DNA of 64,000 bases, taken from positions 5,456,001 to 5,520,000 of the forward strand of contig NZ_CP011319.1 in NCBI RefSeq assembly GCF_001865675.1, written 5' to 3'. The DNA is from Janthinobacterium sp. 1_2014MBL_MicDiv. Its GTDB lineage: Bacteria; Pseudomonadota; Gammaproteobacteria; Burkholderiales; Burkholderiaceae_D. Within the stretch, counting starts at the first letter, position 1, and each line of letters begins with the position of its first letter. Below, in pieces: positions 1 through 11,980 of the stretch. A program made the translations under genes and the position numbers. Below the pieces are notes generated by a model. It searched no databases and was not told the origin of the DNA. It was given only the letters and a program-made list of their open reading frames with translations.

Positions 1-75
1 ATCATCCTCGGCGAAGAAAGCAAGCTATCGCGTGACACCATCGATACCTTCATGGACGCCGTGAAGCTCGATTGA
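1..75 (+). CDS. 3' end of an unidentified protein-coding gene
   Basis: The first 24 codons form an open frame that ends at a TGA at 73-75. The visible C-terminus ends in DTFMDAVKLD. This is too short for me to recognise a family, and the gene starts outside the window. Codon use looks like that of the neighbouring genes. It reads towards the DUF1840 gene, 180 bases downstream. Confidence 0.55.
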   Translation: MILGEESKLSRDTIDTFMDAVKLD

Positions 76-255
76 GACTTAACGCTTGCTTAAATGGCGG
101 TCCGCACGAGAGATGGGCCCTTGTAAATAGGTGCGCTGTCCAACAGATGGGAGTATCCGGTTTGCAATCGTGCCAACCGGGCAAACGGACGGCCTGTGTG
201 AAGTTTCAAGTCGTGATATTGTTTCGACACTAACAACAAGTTCCAGAAAGCGCTT

Positions 256-600
256 ATGTTGATCTCATTCAAATCCAAATCCTCCCCTGAAGTGCTGATG
301 TACCAGGAACATGCGCAGCGTATCCTCGACATCCTGCACAAGAACCCCACGCGCGGCGTCATCACGCCTGCCGAAGCGGGAGATGCCCTGGCCCTGCTGG
401 AAAAAGAAGTCGCGGAAAGCAAACTGCATCCCGAAAACGACATCGAGCACGATGCGCATACGCCAGAGACGCTGGAAGATGGCGAAACGGGCGCCCATGC
501 GCGTGCGCAAAAAGTCCATTTTTCGCAGCGCGCCTATCCGTTGATGGAAATGCTGCGCTCGGCCAAGGCGGAAGGTGAAAGCATCACCTGGGGCATCTAG
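256..600 (+). CDS. DUF1840 domain-containing protein
   Basis: This is a 114-residue cytosolic protein with no signal peptide or membrane segment. The N-terminus (FKSK, then a conserved MYQEHAQRILDIL stretch) and the central GVITPAEAGDALALLEKEV segment match my recollection of the DUF1840 family, which is common in Betaproteobacteria and has no known function. The C-terminus (QRAYPLMEMLRSA) is the second conserved block of that family. The gene stands alone and converges on the rRNA operon, with which it shares a two-way terminator. Function is unknown. Confidence 0.8.
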   Translation: MLISFKSKSSPEVLMYQEHAQRILDILHKNPTRGVITPAEAGDALALLEKEVAESKLHPENDIEHDAHTPETLEDGETGAHARAQKVHFSQRAYPLMEMLRSAKAEGESITWGI

Positions 601-623
601 TCCGATGACCGCTGCAGACGAAA

Positions 624-650
624 AAAAACCCCGCGTCTGCGGGGTTTTTT
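624..650. terminator. Bidirectional intrinsic terminator between DUF1840 and the rRNA operon
   Basis: A ten-base-pair stem (AAAACCCCGC / GCGGGGTTTT) encloses the four-base loop GTCT. A-runs on the left and T-runs on the right let it stop transcription from both directions: the DUF1840 gene on plus and the distal 5S gene on minus. Confidence 0.85.
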
Positions 651-660
651 TATATAACAA

Positions 661-775
661 GCCTGACGATAACCTACTTTCACACTGGTTGCAGCACTAT
701 CATCGGCGCAAAGTTGTTTCACGGTCCTGTTCGGGATGGGAAGGGGTGGGACCAACTTGCTATGGTCATCAGGCA
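661..775 (-). rRNA. rrf: 5S ribosomal RNA, distal copy
   Basis: Read on the minus strand, this begins TGCCTGATGACCATAGCAAG and contains the conserved CCGAACAGG segment, as expected for a betaproteobacterial 5S rRNA of about 115 nt. It is the last gene of the operon and is followed by the terminator at 624-650. It is identical to the copy at 954-1068. Confidence 0.95.
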
Positions 776-902
776 TAACTTTTTCAACAGCTTGCTCCCA
801 ACGGGGCAGCAAACCATCTGATCTGAGGAGGCGAATTATATAGGAATTTGCCTGAGGATGGGAGTGAAAATAGGGTTTTTATGGCGATAAAACCGGCAGA
901 CG

Positions 903-935
903 AAAAAAAACCCCGCCATCACTGGCGGGGTTTTT
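903..935 (-). terminator. Intrinsic terminator between the two 5S genes
   Basis: A GC-rich stem (AAAACCCCGCC / GGCGGGGTTTT) has a short ATCACT loop and A/T runs on both sides. It lies directly after the proximal 5S gene. Polymerase modified by boxA antitermination factors may read through it to reach the second 5S gene. Confidence 0.8.
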
Positions 936-953
936 CTCTACTGCGTATAACAA

Positions 954-1068
954 GCCTGACGATAACCTACTTTCACACTGGTTGCAGCACTATCATCGGC
1001 GCAAAGTTGTTTCACGGTCCTGTTCGGGATGGGAAGGGGTGGGACCAACTTGCTATGGTCATCAGGCA
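954..1068 (-). rRNA. rrf: 5S ribosomal RNA, proximal copy
   Basis: The sequence is identical to the distal copy at 661-775. It lies about 150 bases after the 23S gene in the standard operon position. Most bacterial rrn operons carry a single 5S gene, although some E. coli operons have two. Confidence 0.95.
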
Positions 1069-1218
1069 TAACTTGTATGACAGCCTGTCCCCGACGGGGC
1101 GACAGGTGTCGAAATCTGGAAGAAGCGGATTATGTATTGAGGTATTACTTGGGTAATGAGTGGTATCAACAACTCACAACGTTACTTTCTCATCCTCTGT
1201 ACCTGCTAAGGTTATAGG

Positions 1219-4104
<2,886 letters not shown>

Positions 4105-4273
4105 CCTATAACGTTAGCCTCTGATTACCGAAGTAATCAAAGAGCGCTACAGGGATAAGAAAGTACAACGTTGTTGCTTGTTTGTTGATACATACAATCA
4201 TTACCCATTGAGCCGTCTCATGTATTGCTACATGTATAGACTCAATCAATAAATAATCTTTACTTCTTCCAGA

Positions 4274-4285
4274 TTGTTAAAGAAC
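4274..4285 (-). promoter_or_regulatory. boxA antitermination site in the 16S-23S spacer
   Basis: On minus this reads GTTCTTTAACAA, the consensus NusB/NusE-binding boxA of rRNA operons. It lies between tRNA-Ala and 23S, as is usual. The same 12 bases occur in the 16S leader at 6353-6364. Confidence 0.8.
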
Positions 4286-4362
4286 GAAACAGCTTTGATC
4301 GCTAAAAGATCAAACCTAAACCTCAGTCACTGACCGGCTTACGTTTGCACTTTCAAAGTACT

Positions 4363-4438
4363 TGGTGGAGGATGACGGGATCGAACCGACGACCCCCTGC
4401 TTGCAAAGCAGGTGCTCTCCCAGCTGAGCTAATCCCCC
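4363..4438 (-). tRNA. tRNA-Ala (anticodon TGC)
   Basis: On minus, a 76-nt cloverleaf starts GGGGGATTAGCTCAGCTGGG and ends in an encoded CCA. The anticodon loop reads CTTTGCAAG, giving TGC. It is the second tRNA of the standard Ile-Ala pair in the 16S-23S spacer and is co-transcribed with the rRNAs. Confidence 0.97.
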
Positions 4439-4456
4439 TGAGATTTACTACTTAAC

Positions 4457-4533
4457 TGGTAGGGCTGGTTGGACTCGAACCAACGACCCCCGCGTTATCA
4501 ACACGGTGCTCTAACCAGCTGAGCTACAGCCCC
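4457..4533 (-). tRNA. tRNA-Ile (anticodon GAT)
   Basis: On minus, a 77-nt cloverleaf starts GGGGCTGTAGCTCAGCTGG and ends in an encoded CCA. The anticodon arm contains GTTGATAAC, giving GAT. It lies between 16S and tRNA-Ala in the spacer, the usual rrn arrangement. Confidence 0.97.
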
Positions 4534-4628
4534 AACGCGGTGCTACTACGACTACTGTTTCTTCTCTTACTAACAGCCGATAAGTGTGAACATTTGATGC
4601 GTGAATCATTACTGATTCGTGCAAACTC

Positions 4629-6162
<1,534 letters not shown>

Positions 6163-6352
6163 AATCTCTGTTACTTTGCCGTTTTACCGGCACCGTCTTG
6201 CGACGGGTCGCTCACTCAAAAAACTGACAGGCTACTTCCGAAGAAGTATCCTATTTCATTATTTCTTGTGAACATTTGATATTTTAAGTATTACGCCAAT
6301 CCGAAGATTGACGCTGCACTTACATCAAATGCCCACACTTATCGACTGTTAA

Positions 6353-6364
6353 TTGTTAAAGAAC
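6353..6364 (-). promoter_or_regulatory. boxA antitermination site in the 16S leader
   Basis: On minus this reads GTTCTTTAACAA, identical to the spacer boxA. It lies about 65 bases downstream of the predicted transcription start and is expected to recruit NusB/NusE so that the rRNA transcript resists termination. Confidence 0.8.
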
Positions 6365-6429
6365 TGTATTCGGTTACTGCTTTCGCGCTATCGACAAAGC
6401 GTTGTGTTTGTCAGCTGCGAAGAAGGAAG

Positions 6430-6475
6430 AGTATGAAGCGTTTGCAGCATTTCGTCAACCTTCTTTTTTTACTAC
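6430..6475 (-). promoter_or_regulatory. rRNA operon sigma70 promoter with UP-like element
   Basis: On minus, a -35 box TTGACG (6453-6458) and a -10 box CATACT (6430-6435) are separated by exactly 17 bases. An A/T-rich tract (6461-6475, GTAGTAAAAAAAGAA on minus) directly upstream of -35 resembles the UP element of strong rRNA promoters. The layout, ahead of a boxA and 16S, supports a P1-type promoter. Confidence 0.75.
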
Positions 6476-6541
6476 CCAGCCCCGGAAGGCCGTCCCTTTT
6501 GTGCCGCAAACTAGTGCGTCTCATCGGGGAGGCGAATCATA

Positions 6542-7318
6542 TCAAAGACCGTCGAAGTTTGGCAAGCGCTTTTCCAGGAAAGCGTGCATGCCTTCTTTTT
6601 GTGCTGGCGTGCCGAAGGCGGCCTGGAACAAACGGCGCTCGTAGGCGACGCCATCGGTCAAGGTCGTTTCAAAGGCGCGGTTGACGCAATCCTTGATCAT
6701 CATGGCAACCGAGGTCGGCATGGCGGCAATGGCCTTGGCGGCAGCCAGGGTTTCTTCCAGCAATTTATCGGCAGGCACGACGCGCGACACGAGACCGATG
6801 CGCTCAGCTTCTGCCGCGTCGATAGTGCGTGCCGTCAACAGCAAGTCCATGGCCTTGGCCTTGCCGATGGCGCGCGGCAAGCGCTGCGTGCCGCCCGCGC
6901 CTGGCGTGACGCCGACCTTGATTTCCGGCTGGCCAAATTTGGCGCTGTCGGCAGCGATCAGGAAATCGCACATCATGGCCAGTTCGCAGCCACCACCCAA
7001 GGCATAGCCGGCCACCGCGCCTACCACTGGTTTGCGCACGCGCAAGATATGCTCCCAGTTGCGGCTGATGTAGCCCTGCGTAAAAGTATCTGGATATGTA
7101 TAGTCGGCCATGGCCGCGATATCGGCGCCGGCAGCAAACGCTTTTTCGCTGCCCGTCAGCACGATGCAGCCGATATTCTCATCCGCGTCGAATTTGAGCA
7201 AGGCATCACCCAGCTCATTCATCATATTGTCGTTCAATGCGTTGAGCGCCTTCGGGCGGTTCAGGCGGATAACCGCCACTTTGTCCTGGATGTCGATGAT
7301 CAGGTCTTCGTATTGCAT
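6542..7318 (-). CDS. Enoyl-CoA hydratase (crotonase family)
   Basis: The 258-residue enzyme hydrates trans-2-enoyl-CoA to 3-hydroxyacyl-CoA in beta-oxidation or phenylacetate-type degradation. Both catalytic glutamates are present: E112 in GGGCELAMMCD and E132 in FGQPEIKVG, with the 20-residue spacing of mitochondrial ECHS1. The oxyanion-hole segment (AAGADIAAM, residues 62-70) and PGAGGTQRLPR are intact. The gene lies just upstream of the rRNA promoter on the same strand and stands alone, so its exact substrate cannot be read from context. FadB1x or PaaF-like names are possible. Confidence 0.92.
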   Translation of the reverse strand: MQYEDLIIDIQDKVAVIRLNRPKALNALNDNMMNELGDALLKFDADENIGCIVLTGSEKAFAAGADIAAMADYTYPDTFTQGYISRNWEHILRVRKPVVGAVAGYALGGGCELAMMCDFLIAADSAKFGQPEIKVGVTPGAGGTQRLPRAIGKAKAMDLLLTARTIDAAEAERIGLVSRVVPADKLLEETLAAAKAIAAMPTSVAMMIKDCVNRAFETTLTDGVAYERRLFQAAFGTPAQKEGMHAFLEKRLPNFDGL

Positions 7319-7397
7319 ATGGTCTCCTCTGGATGAACACGGTAGCGACGATTGTAGCGGCTAATGGCAGCGGCGCGGCAGGCGCGCTGCTATTATT

Positions 7398-8702
7398 GTG
7401 AGCCTGATCACTACTTATATTGAGCGGCAAATTCTCTCCTCTTTCCTCCAGTCTTGCGCCAGCCGCCTGCGCGGCGACGGCAGCGCCGCCAGCGTCAATT
7501 TTCGCCGCCTGTGGTTCAGCAATGGCCTCAATTGCTTCGGCGCCCAGATCACCTCGCTGGCCTTGCCCCTATGCGCGGTACTGCTGCTGCATGCGACACC
7601 GGAACAGATGGGCCTGCTGGTCGCCCTGCAGGCGCTGCCGTTCGCCCTCTTCGGCCTGCCCGTCGGCGTGCTGCTGGACCGGCGCAGCAAACACCCGATC
7701 ATGCTGTTCAGCGAAACCATGTCGGGCCTGGCCCTGGCCAGCGTGGCCGTCGCGTATTGGTGCGGCGTGCTGTCGATGCCCTGGTTATATATAGTGGGAT
7801 TCATTATCGGCACGGGCTTCGTCGTGGGAGGCGGCGCCGAGCAGGTTTTTCTGACCTTCCTCGTGGGCCGCGATGGCTTGATCGACGCCCAGTCGAAATT
7901 TGCCGCGACAGAATCGGCCTCACGCCTGATCGGTCCCGGCCTGGCTGGCGTGCTGGTGCAAGTCTTGTCGGCACCGGCCGCCATCCTGTGCACGGCGTGC
8001 GGCTACCTTGTTTCCGTATGCAATCTGCGCGCCATGAGCGTGCGCGATCCACGACCCGCGCCGTCCGACAAGCACGCCCTGCGCGACATCGCCGACGGCT
8101 TGCTGTTTGTCTGGCGCGAGCCACTGCTGCGTGCGCTGGCCTGGGGCGCCGGCATCTGGCATTTCCTGTTTTACGCCAGCATGGCCTTGACGGTCCTGTT
8201 TGCCACGCGCGACCTGGGCATGAGTCCGGGCGTGCTGGGCATGACGCAGATGCTCGGCGGCGCCGGCGTGCTGCTGAGCGCCTTCATCGTCAAGCCGCTG
8301 ACGCGCCGCTACGGCGCCGGCCGTACCATCCTGATCGGACTGGCGTCGACTTCGCTATGCTTTGCGTTGACGCCATGCATCCCTGCCCTGCTATTTGGCA
8401 GCGCGGCCGCCAGCGCCGTGGCCTATGCCATCCTGATGTTCTTTTTCGATTGCGGCGTGATGCTGTTCTTTATTCCCTACCTGGGCTTGCGCCAGAAGGT
8501 CACGCCGGACCCCATGCTGGGCCGGATGACCTCAACCATGCGCTTCCTGACGGTGGCGACGGCGCCGCTGGGCGCGCTGGCCGCCGGCTGGGTGGCCGAA
8601 CACTTCGGCGTGCGCAGCGGCCTGGCCTGCATTGCGGCCGGCAGCATTGCGCTGACCATTGCCATGGTGTGGGGCACGCCGCTGCGTAGCGTGCGCACCT
8701 GA
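7398..8702 (+). CDS. MFS transporter, EntS/MFS_3 type
   Basis: This is a 434-residue inner-membrane protein with about twelve hydrophobic segments. The N-half motif FGLPVGVLLDRRSKHPIML is the cytoplasmic loop 2-3 signature of the major facilitator superfamily. Overall character resembles the MFS_3/EntS group of drug or siderophore exporters; the substrate is unknown. I use the GTG at 7398 because it is the first start in frame. It has no clear ribosome-binding site, and the conserved part begins near residue 34 (NFRRLW), so a later start is possible. It is divergent from the hydratase gene. Confidence 0.85.
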   Translation: MSLITTYIERQILSSFLQSCASRLRGDGSAASVNFRRLWFSNGLNCFGAQITSLALPLCAVLLLHATPEQMGLLVALQALPFALFGLPVGVLLDRRSKHPIMLFSETMSGLALASVAVAYWCGVLSMPWLYIVGFIIGTGFVVGGGAEQVFLTFLVGRDGLIDAQSKFAATESASRLIGPGLAGVLVQVLSAPAAILCTACGYLVSVCNLRAMSVRDPRPAPSDKHALRDIADGLLFVWREPLLRALAWGAGIWHFLFYASMALTVLFATRDLGMSPGVLGMTQMLGGAGVLLSAFIVKPLTRRYGAGRTILIGLASTSLCFALTPCIPALLFGSAAASAVAYAILMFFFDCGVMLFFIPYLGLRQKVTPDPMLGRMTSTMRFLTVATAPLGALAAGWVAEHFGVRSGLACIAAGSIALTIAMVWGTPLRSVRT

Positions 8703-8770
8703 AGCGGAGAACGGGCATACACTGTGAAAGATTGCCTTGACGACACTATTCACGTCTAAGCCTGCGAGGT

Positions 8771-8810
8771 TTGATTTACATCAAGGTTTTGCTTGAGGTA
8801 AATCCATAAG
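8771..8810 (+). promoter_or_regulatory. FNR/ANR box and class II promoter for the universal stress gene
   Basis: TTGAT-TTAC-ATCAA at 8771-8784 matches the FNR/ANR consensus (TTGAT-N4-ATCAA) at every specified base. A -10-like CATAAG at 8805-8810 lies about 27 bases downstream of its centre, which puts the box near -41, the class II activator position. This implies induction of the downstream gene under oxygen limitation. Confidence 0.75.
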
Positions 8811-8838
8811 CTGTCTGACATCACTTGAGGAGCACGCC

Positions 8839-9276
8839 ATGTTTAACACCATCTTATTTCCCACCGACGGCTCGCCGCTGTCCGACAAGGCCGCCGAAAC
8901 GGCCATCACCTTCGCGCAATTGAACAAGGCCAAGCTGGTCGCCATCAGCGTGGTGCAGCCGTTCCCGTTTTCGCCGATGGCGGACGGCGGCATCGTGCTC
9001 GACGCCAGCCTGTATGAACAGCAAATGCAGGAAGCATCGCAGCGCGCCATCGACAAGATCAGCGTTGCCGCGCGCGCCGCGGGCATTCCCTTCGAGGGCG
9101 TCGTGGCCGTCTCGCCCAGTCCGCACGAAGAAATCGTCAACGCGGCGCAAACCTATCATTGCGACATCATCCTGATGGCTTCGCATGGACGCAAGGGCTT
9201 GAACAAGCTGTTCGTCGGCAGCGAGACGCAGAAAGTGCTGGCGCATACCCACCTGCCAGTCATGGTCCTGCGCTAA
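8839..9276 (+). CDS. Universal stress protein, UspA family
   Basis: The 145-residue single-domain protein begins with the usual FNTILFPTDGS strand and ends in a strand reading LPVMVLR. The nucleotide-binding loop reads SHGRKGLNKLFVGSETQKVL, close to the ATP-binding motif G-2x-G-9x-G-S, with Ala in place of the first Gly. A good ribosome-binding site (AGGAG) precedes the ATG. The FNR/ANR box upstream suggests a role in survival under low oxygen, as known for some Pseudomonas Usp proteins. The biochemical role is not defined for this subgroup. Confidence 0.92.
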   Translation: MFNTILFPTDGSPLSDKAAETAITFAQLNKAKLVAISVVQPFPFSPMADGGIVLDASLYEQQMQEASQRAIDKISVAARAAGIPFEGVVAVSPSPHEEIVNAAQTYHCDIILMASHGRKGLNKLFVGSETQKVLAHTHLPVMVLR

Positions 9277-9307
9277 ACCATCACCTTCCGGCGCCGCCAA
9301 GGCAACC

Positions 9308-10579
9308 TTAGCGCGCCGGCGCCTGCTTGGGCAGCAATACCCACACGGCGCCGCTCTGCTTCATGCGGCCCGCATTCTCCGCCGCTTCCGCGCCAAAACC
9401 AAAGAAGTAGTCAACACGAATGGGGCCGCGAATGGCGCCGCCCGTATCCTGTGCCATCACCAGGCGTTGCATCGGGATATCGCTATTGGCTTGCGTGGTC
9501 GACAGGAAGACGGGCGCACCGAGCGGCAGGAAGCGTGAATCGACGGCCACCGAGCGCTGCGGCGTCAGCGGTACGCCCAGCGCGCCTTTCGGCCCCACCT
9601 TCGGATCGGGCAAGCGCTCTTCCTTGAAGAATACATAGCTGGGGTTGGCGTTGAACAATTCATCCTTGCGCGTGGGATGGCCGGCGATCCACGCCTTGAT
9701 ACCCTGCGCGGACGCCTGGCTCAGGGTCAGCTCGCCCTTGTCGACCAGGTAGCGGCCGATCGACTTGTACGGATGGCCATTCTGCTCCGCATACGCCACG
9801 CGCACGGTTTCCTGGGTGTCGGTCAGCTGTACGCGGCCGGAACCCTGTACTTGCAGGAAGAATGCCTCCACTTCATCATCGACCCACAGCAACTCCTTGC
9901 CGGTGACGGACGTGGCCCGCTCGATATCGGCGCGGGTCGCGTACGGCACGACTTTCTTGCCGACCAGCTTGCCGCGCAGGCGCATGTTTTTCAGTTCCGG
10001 ATACACGCTGGCCAAGTCCACCGAAATCAGGTCATCCGGCACCTTGTACAGCGGCGTCTGGTATGGGCCGCCACGCTTGCGCGCGCCATGCAGCAACGGT
10101 TCGTAATAACCGGTCACCAAGCCAGTATTGACGCCATCGGCGGCCACGACTTGATTTGGCACAAAGAAGGTTTCGAAAAACAGGCGGATCGCCTTGTCGC
10201 TGTCGGCATTCACCTGGCGCGCGATCGTGCACGATTCCTTCCAGTCGGGACGCTTCACCAGCACGCCGCACGAAGCCATGAAGGCGGGCCAGGCGGCGCG
10301 CAAGTCATCGCGGGCCCAGCCAGGCAAGGCGGCAAACTTGGCGGGCACGAACGTGGGCGCCGCCGCATCCGTGGCATCCTTCGCTTCAGGCGTACCGGGC
10401 TTGGACGGCACGGGCTTGACGACGCTCGGGGCGATGGCGGGCGCCTTGCCGCCGGCGGCAGCGGGCGCCGTGGGCGGCGTGGTACAGGCAGAAAGGGCAA
10501 GCGCGACGGCGCCGATTGAAACGAGTAGACTACCGCGTGTAAATGCGCTGCGGGTATGGAAGCTGCGAGTAAATAACAT
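9308..10579 (-). CDS. mltA: Membrane-bound lytic murein transglycosylase A
   Basis: This 423-residue lipoprotein cleaves peptidoglycan glycan strands and forms 1,6-anhydromuramic acid. I chose the ATG at 10577-10579 because it gives a proper type II signal: a basic N-terminus, a hydrophobic stretch, and lipobox LSAC with Cys32. The frame stays open upstream to 10720, but that extension would bury the signal. The MltA domain follows (VTGYYEPLL near residue 160). The C-terminal 3D domain carries the conserved AQDTGGAI and DYFFGFG segments with the catalytic aspartates. It lies downstream of apaG on the same strand. Confidence 0.93.
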   Translation of the reverse strand: MLFTRSFHTRSAFTRGSLLVSIGAVALALSACTTPPTAPAAAGGKAPAIAPSVVKPVPSKPGTPEAKDATDAAAPTFVPAKFAALPGWARDDLRAAWPAFMASCGVLVKRPDWKESCTIARQVNADSDKAIRLFFETFFVPNQVVAADGVNTGLVTGYYEPLLHGARKRGGPYQTPLYKVPDDLISVDLASVYPELKNMRLRGKLVGKKVVPYATRADIERATSVTGKELLWVDDEVEAFFLQVQGSGRVQLTDTQETVRVAYAEQNGHPYKSIGRYLVDKGELTLSQASAQGIKAWIAGHPTRKDELFNANPSYVFFKEERLPDPKVGPKGALGVPLTPQRSVAVDSRFLPLGAPVFLSTTQANSDIPMQRLVMAQDTGGAIRGPIRVDYFFGFGAEAAENAGRMKQSGAVWVLLPKQAPAR

Positions 10580-10589
10580 AGGGGTGCGT

Positions 10590-10736
10590 ATGTGGATCTT
10601 GATGATTGAGGCGTTGGTGGCGTTCTTCTTGCTGGCATTTATTGTCTGGTGGACCATGTATTCAGGCAAGAAACCCACGCCGCCAGCACGCAAACAAGTG
10701 AGCGAAGAAAAAAACGCCACTGAAAAACTGAAATGA
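10590..10736 (+). CDS. Small single-pass membrane protein (48 residues)
   Basis: The ATG at 10590 follows a possible ribosome-binding site (GGGG). The protein starts with one hydrophobic helix (about residues 2-22, MIEALVAFFLLAFIVWW) and continues with a charged, lysine-rich tail. This design is typical of small inner-membrane proteins, and the codon phase looks natural. It starts only ten bases from the mltA start in the opposite direction and is antisense to the apaG-mltA gap, so its promoter would lie inside mltA. I do not recognise a family. Confidence 0.5.
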   Translation: MWILMIEALVAFFLLAFIVWWTMYSGKKPTPPARKQVSEEKNATEKLK

Positions 10737-10764
10737 CAGGCGACGGCCCGCAGGCCTGACGCTC

Positions 10765-11142
10765 TTAATGCAGGGTGCGCGGCAGCGACAGCACGAATTC
10801 CGGGATGGCCGCCACGAACTGGTGCCCGTCTTCGGCCACGCAGAAGTACTCGCCGCGCATCGAGCCTTGCGGCGTGGCCAGCATGGTGCCGCTCGTGTAT
10901 TCGAACTGCTCGCCCGGCTGCAGCAGCGGCTGGTGGCCGACGGCGCCCAGGCCGCGCACTTCCTCCACCTTGTCATTCGCATCCGTGATGACCCAGTGGC
11001 GCGAAATCAGTTGCGCGCCGACGGTCCCCGTGTTGACGACGCGAATCGTGTAGCTGAACACATGGCGGCCCTGCTCGGGCGCCGATTGCTCAGGCAGGTA
11101 CTGCGTCTTGACCGTTACCGTAAATTCATAAGTCGCCATCAT
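10765..11142 (-). CDS. apaG: Co2+/Mg2+ efflux-associated protein ApaG
   Basis: The 125-residue protein is a single fibronectin-III-like domain of the ApaG family. Diagnostic segments are the FSYTIRVVNTG strand, the RHWVITDANDKVEEVRGLG block and QPGEQFEYTSG, followed by GSMRGEYFC. ApaG affects cobalt resistance and magnesium efflux in enterobacteria; the biochemical role is unclear. Two ATG codons in a row could start the protein, and an AGGAA lies just upstream. It precedes mltA on the same strand with a 185-base gap. Confidence 0.92.
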   Translation of the reverse strand: MMATYEFTVTVKTQYLPEQSAPEQGRHVFSYTIRVVNTGTVGAQLISRHWVITDANDKVEEVRGLGAVGHQPLLQPGEQFEYTSGTMLATPQGSMRGEYFCVAEDGHQFVAAIPEFVLSLPRTLH

Positions 11143-11305
11143 CGTTCCTATTCAGACATTGCCAGTCATATTGTGTGTCGCGCGCGCCTCACTGGCCATC
11201 GCGCGATGCGTATTCTGTGTTTCACCGTGCTGCAATCAGGCATGGCAGCGGCGTCAAGCGTAAAATAGCGCAACTTTGCATTTTCTATCCTTTGGCTACT
11301 TCACC

Positions 11306-11980
11306 ATGACTACATTCCGTATCGCTCCCAGCATCCTGTCCGCCGACTTTGCCCGCCTGGGCGAGGAAGTGCGCAACGTCGTTACCGCCGGCGCCGACAT
11401 CATCCATTTCGACGTGATGGATAACCATTACGTACCGAACCTGACCATCGGCCCGCTCGTGTGCGAAGCCATTCGCCCGCACGTGCAAGTGCCCATCGAT
11501 GTGCACCTGATGGTCGAACCAGTCGATCGCATTATCCCGGATTTCGCCAAGGCTGGCGCGAACATCATCACCTTCCATCCGGAAGCGTCGCATCATATCG
11601 ACCGTTCGCTGCAGCTGATCCGCGATAACGGCTGCAAATCGGGCCTGGTTTTCAACCCGGGCACGCCGTTGCACTACCTGGAACACGTGATGGACAAGAT
11701 CGACATCATCCTGATCATGTCCGTCAATCCGGGCTTCGGCGGCCAGTCCTTCATTCCGCAAGCGCTGAAGAAAATCGCCGAAGCGCGCCGCATGATCGAC
11801 GAATCGGGCCGTGACATCATGCTGGAAGTCGACGGTGGCATCAAGATCGACAACATCGCCGCCGCCGCCGCCGCCGGCGCCGACACCTTCGTCGCCGGCT
11901 CGGCCATCTTCGGCAAGCCGGACTACAAGGCCGTCATCGACGCCATGCGCGCCGAGCTGGCAGCGGTAGCGGGCGCCTGA
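11306..11980 (+). CDS. rpe: Ribulose-phosphate 3-epimerase
   Basis: The 224-residue TIM-barrel enzyme interconverts D-ribulose 5-phosphate and D-xylulose 5-phosphate in the pentose phosphate pathway. The start at 11306 gives the standard N-terminus RIAPSILSADFARLG; an upstream in-frame ATG at 11276 is less likely. Metal and phosphate-binding motifs are complete: HFDVMDNHYVPN, DVHLMV, SVNPGFGGQSFI and EVDGGI. The stop overlaps the next start (TGATG), so translation is coupled with gph. Confidence 0.96.
   Translation: MTTFRIAPSILSADFARLGEEVRNVVTAGADIIHFDVMDNHYVPNLTIGPLVCEAIRPHVQVPIDVHLMVEPVDRIIPDFAKAGANIITFHPEASHHIDRSLQLIRDNGCKSGLVFNPGTPLHYLEHVMDKIDIILIMSVNPGFGGQSFIPQALKKIAEARRMIDESGRDIMLEVDGGIKIDNIAAAAAAGADTFVAGSAIFGKPDYKAVIDAMRAELAAVAGA

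Larger units (their letters stand above)
653..1074. repeat. Direct duplication carrying the 5S rRNA gene (129-bp copies at 653-781 and 946-1074)
   Basis: Two copies of a 129-bp segment are identical. Each holds the 115-bp 5S gene, the same eight bases (TATAACAA) on the 3' side and a few bases on the 5' side. The copies are 293 bp apart, start to start. The sequence between them is not duplicated except for a functionally similar terminator. Confidence 0.9.
6163..6541 (-). other. rRNA operon leader (no protein gene)
   Basis: This 379-base stretch lies between 16S and the enoyl-CoA hydratase gene. It holds the operon promoter (6430-6458), a boxA site (6353-6364), the 5' arm of the 16S processing stem (6323-6347) and a repeat of GTGAACATTTGAT (6269-6281) that also occurs at 4586-4598 on the other side of 16S. 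I see no convincing protein gene here. Confidence 0.8.
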
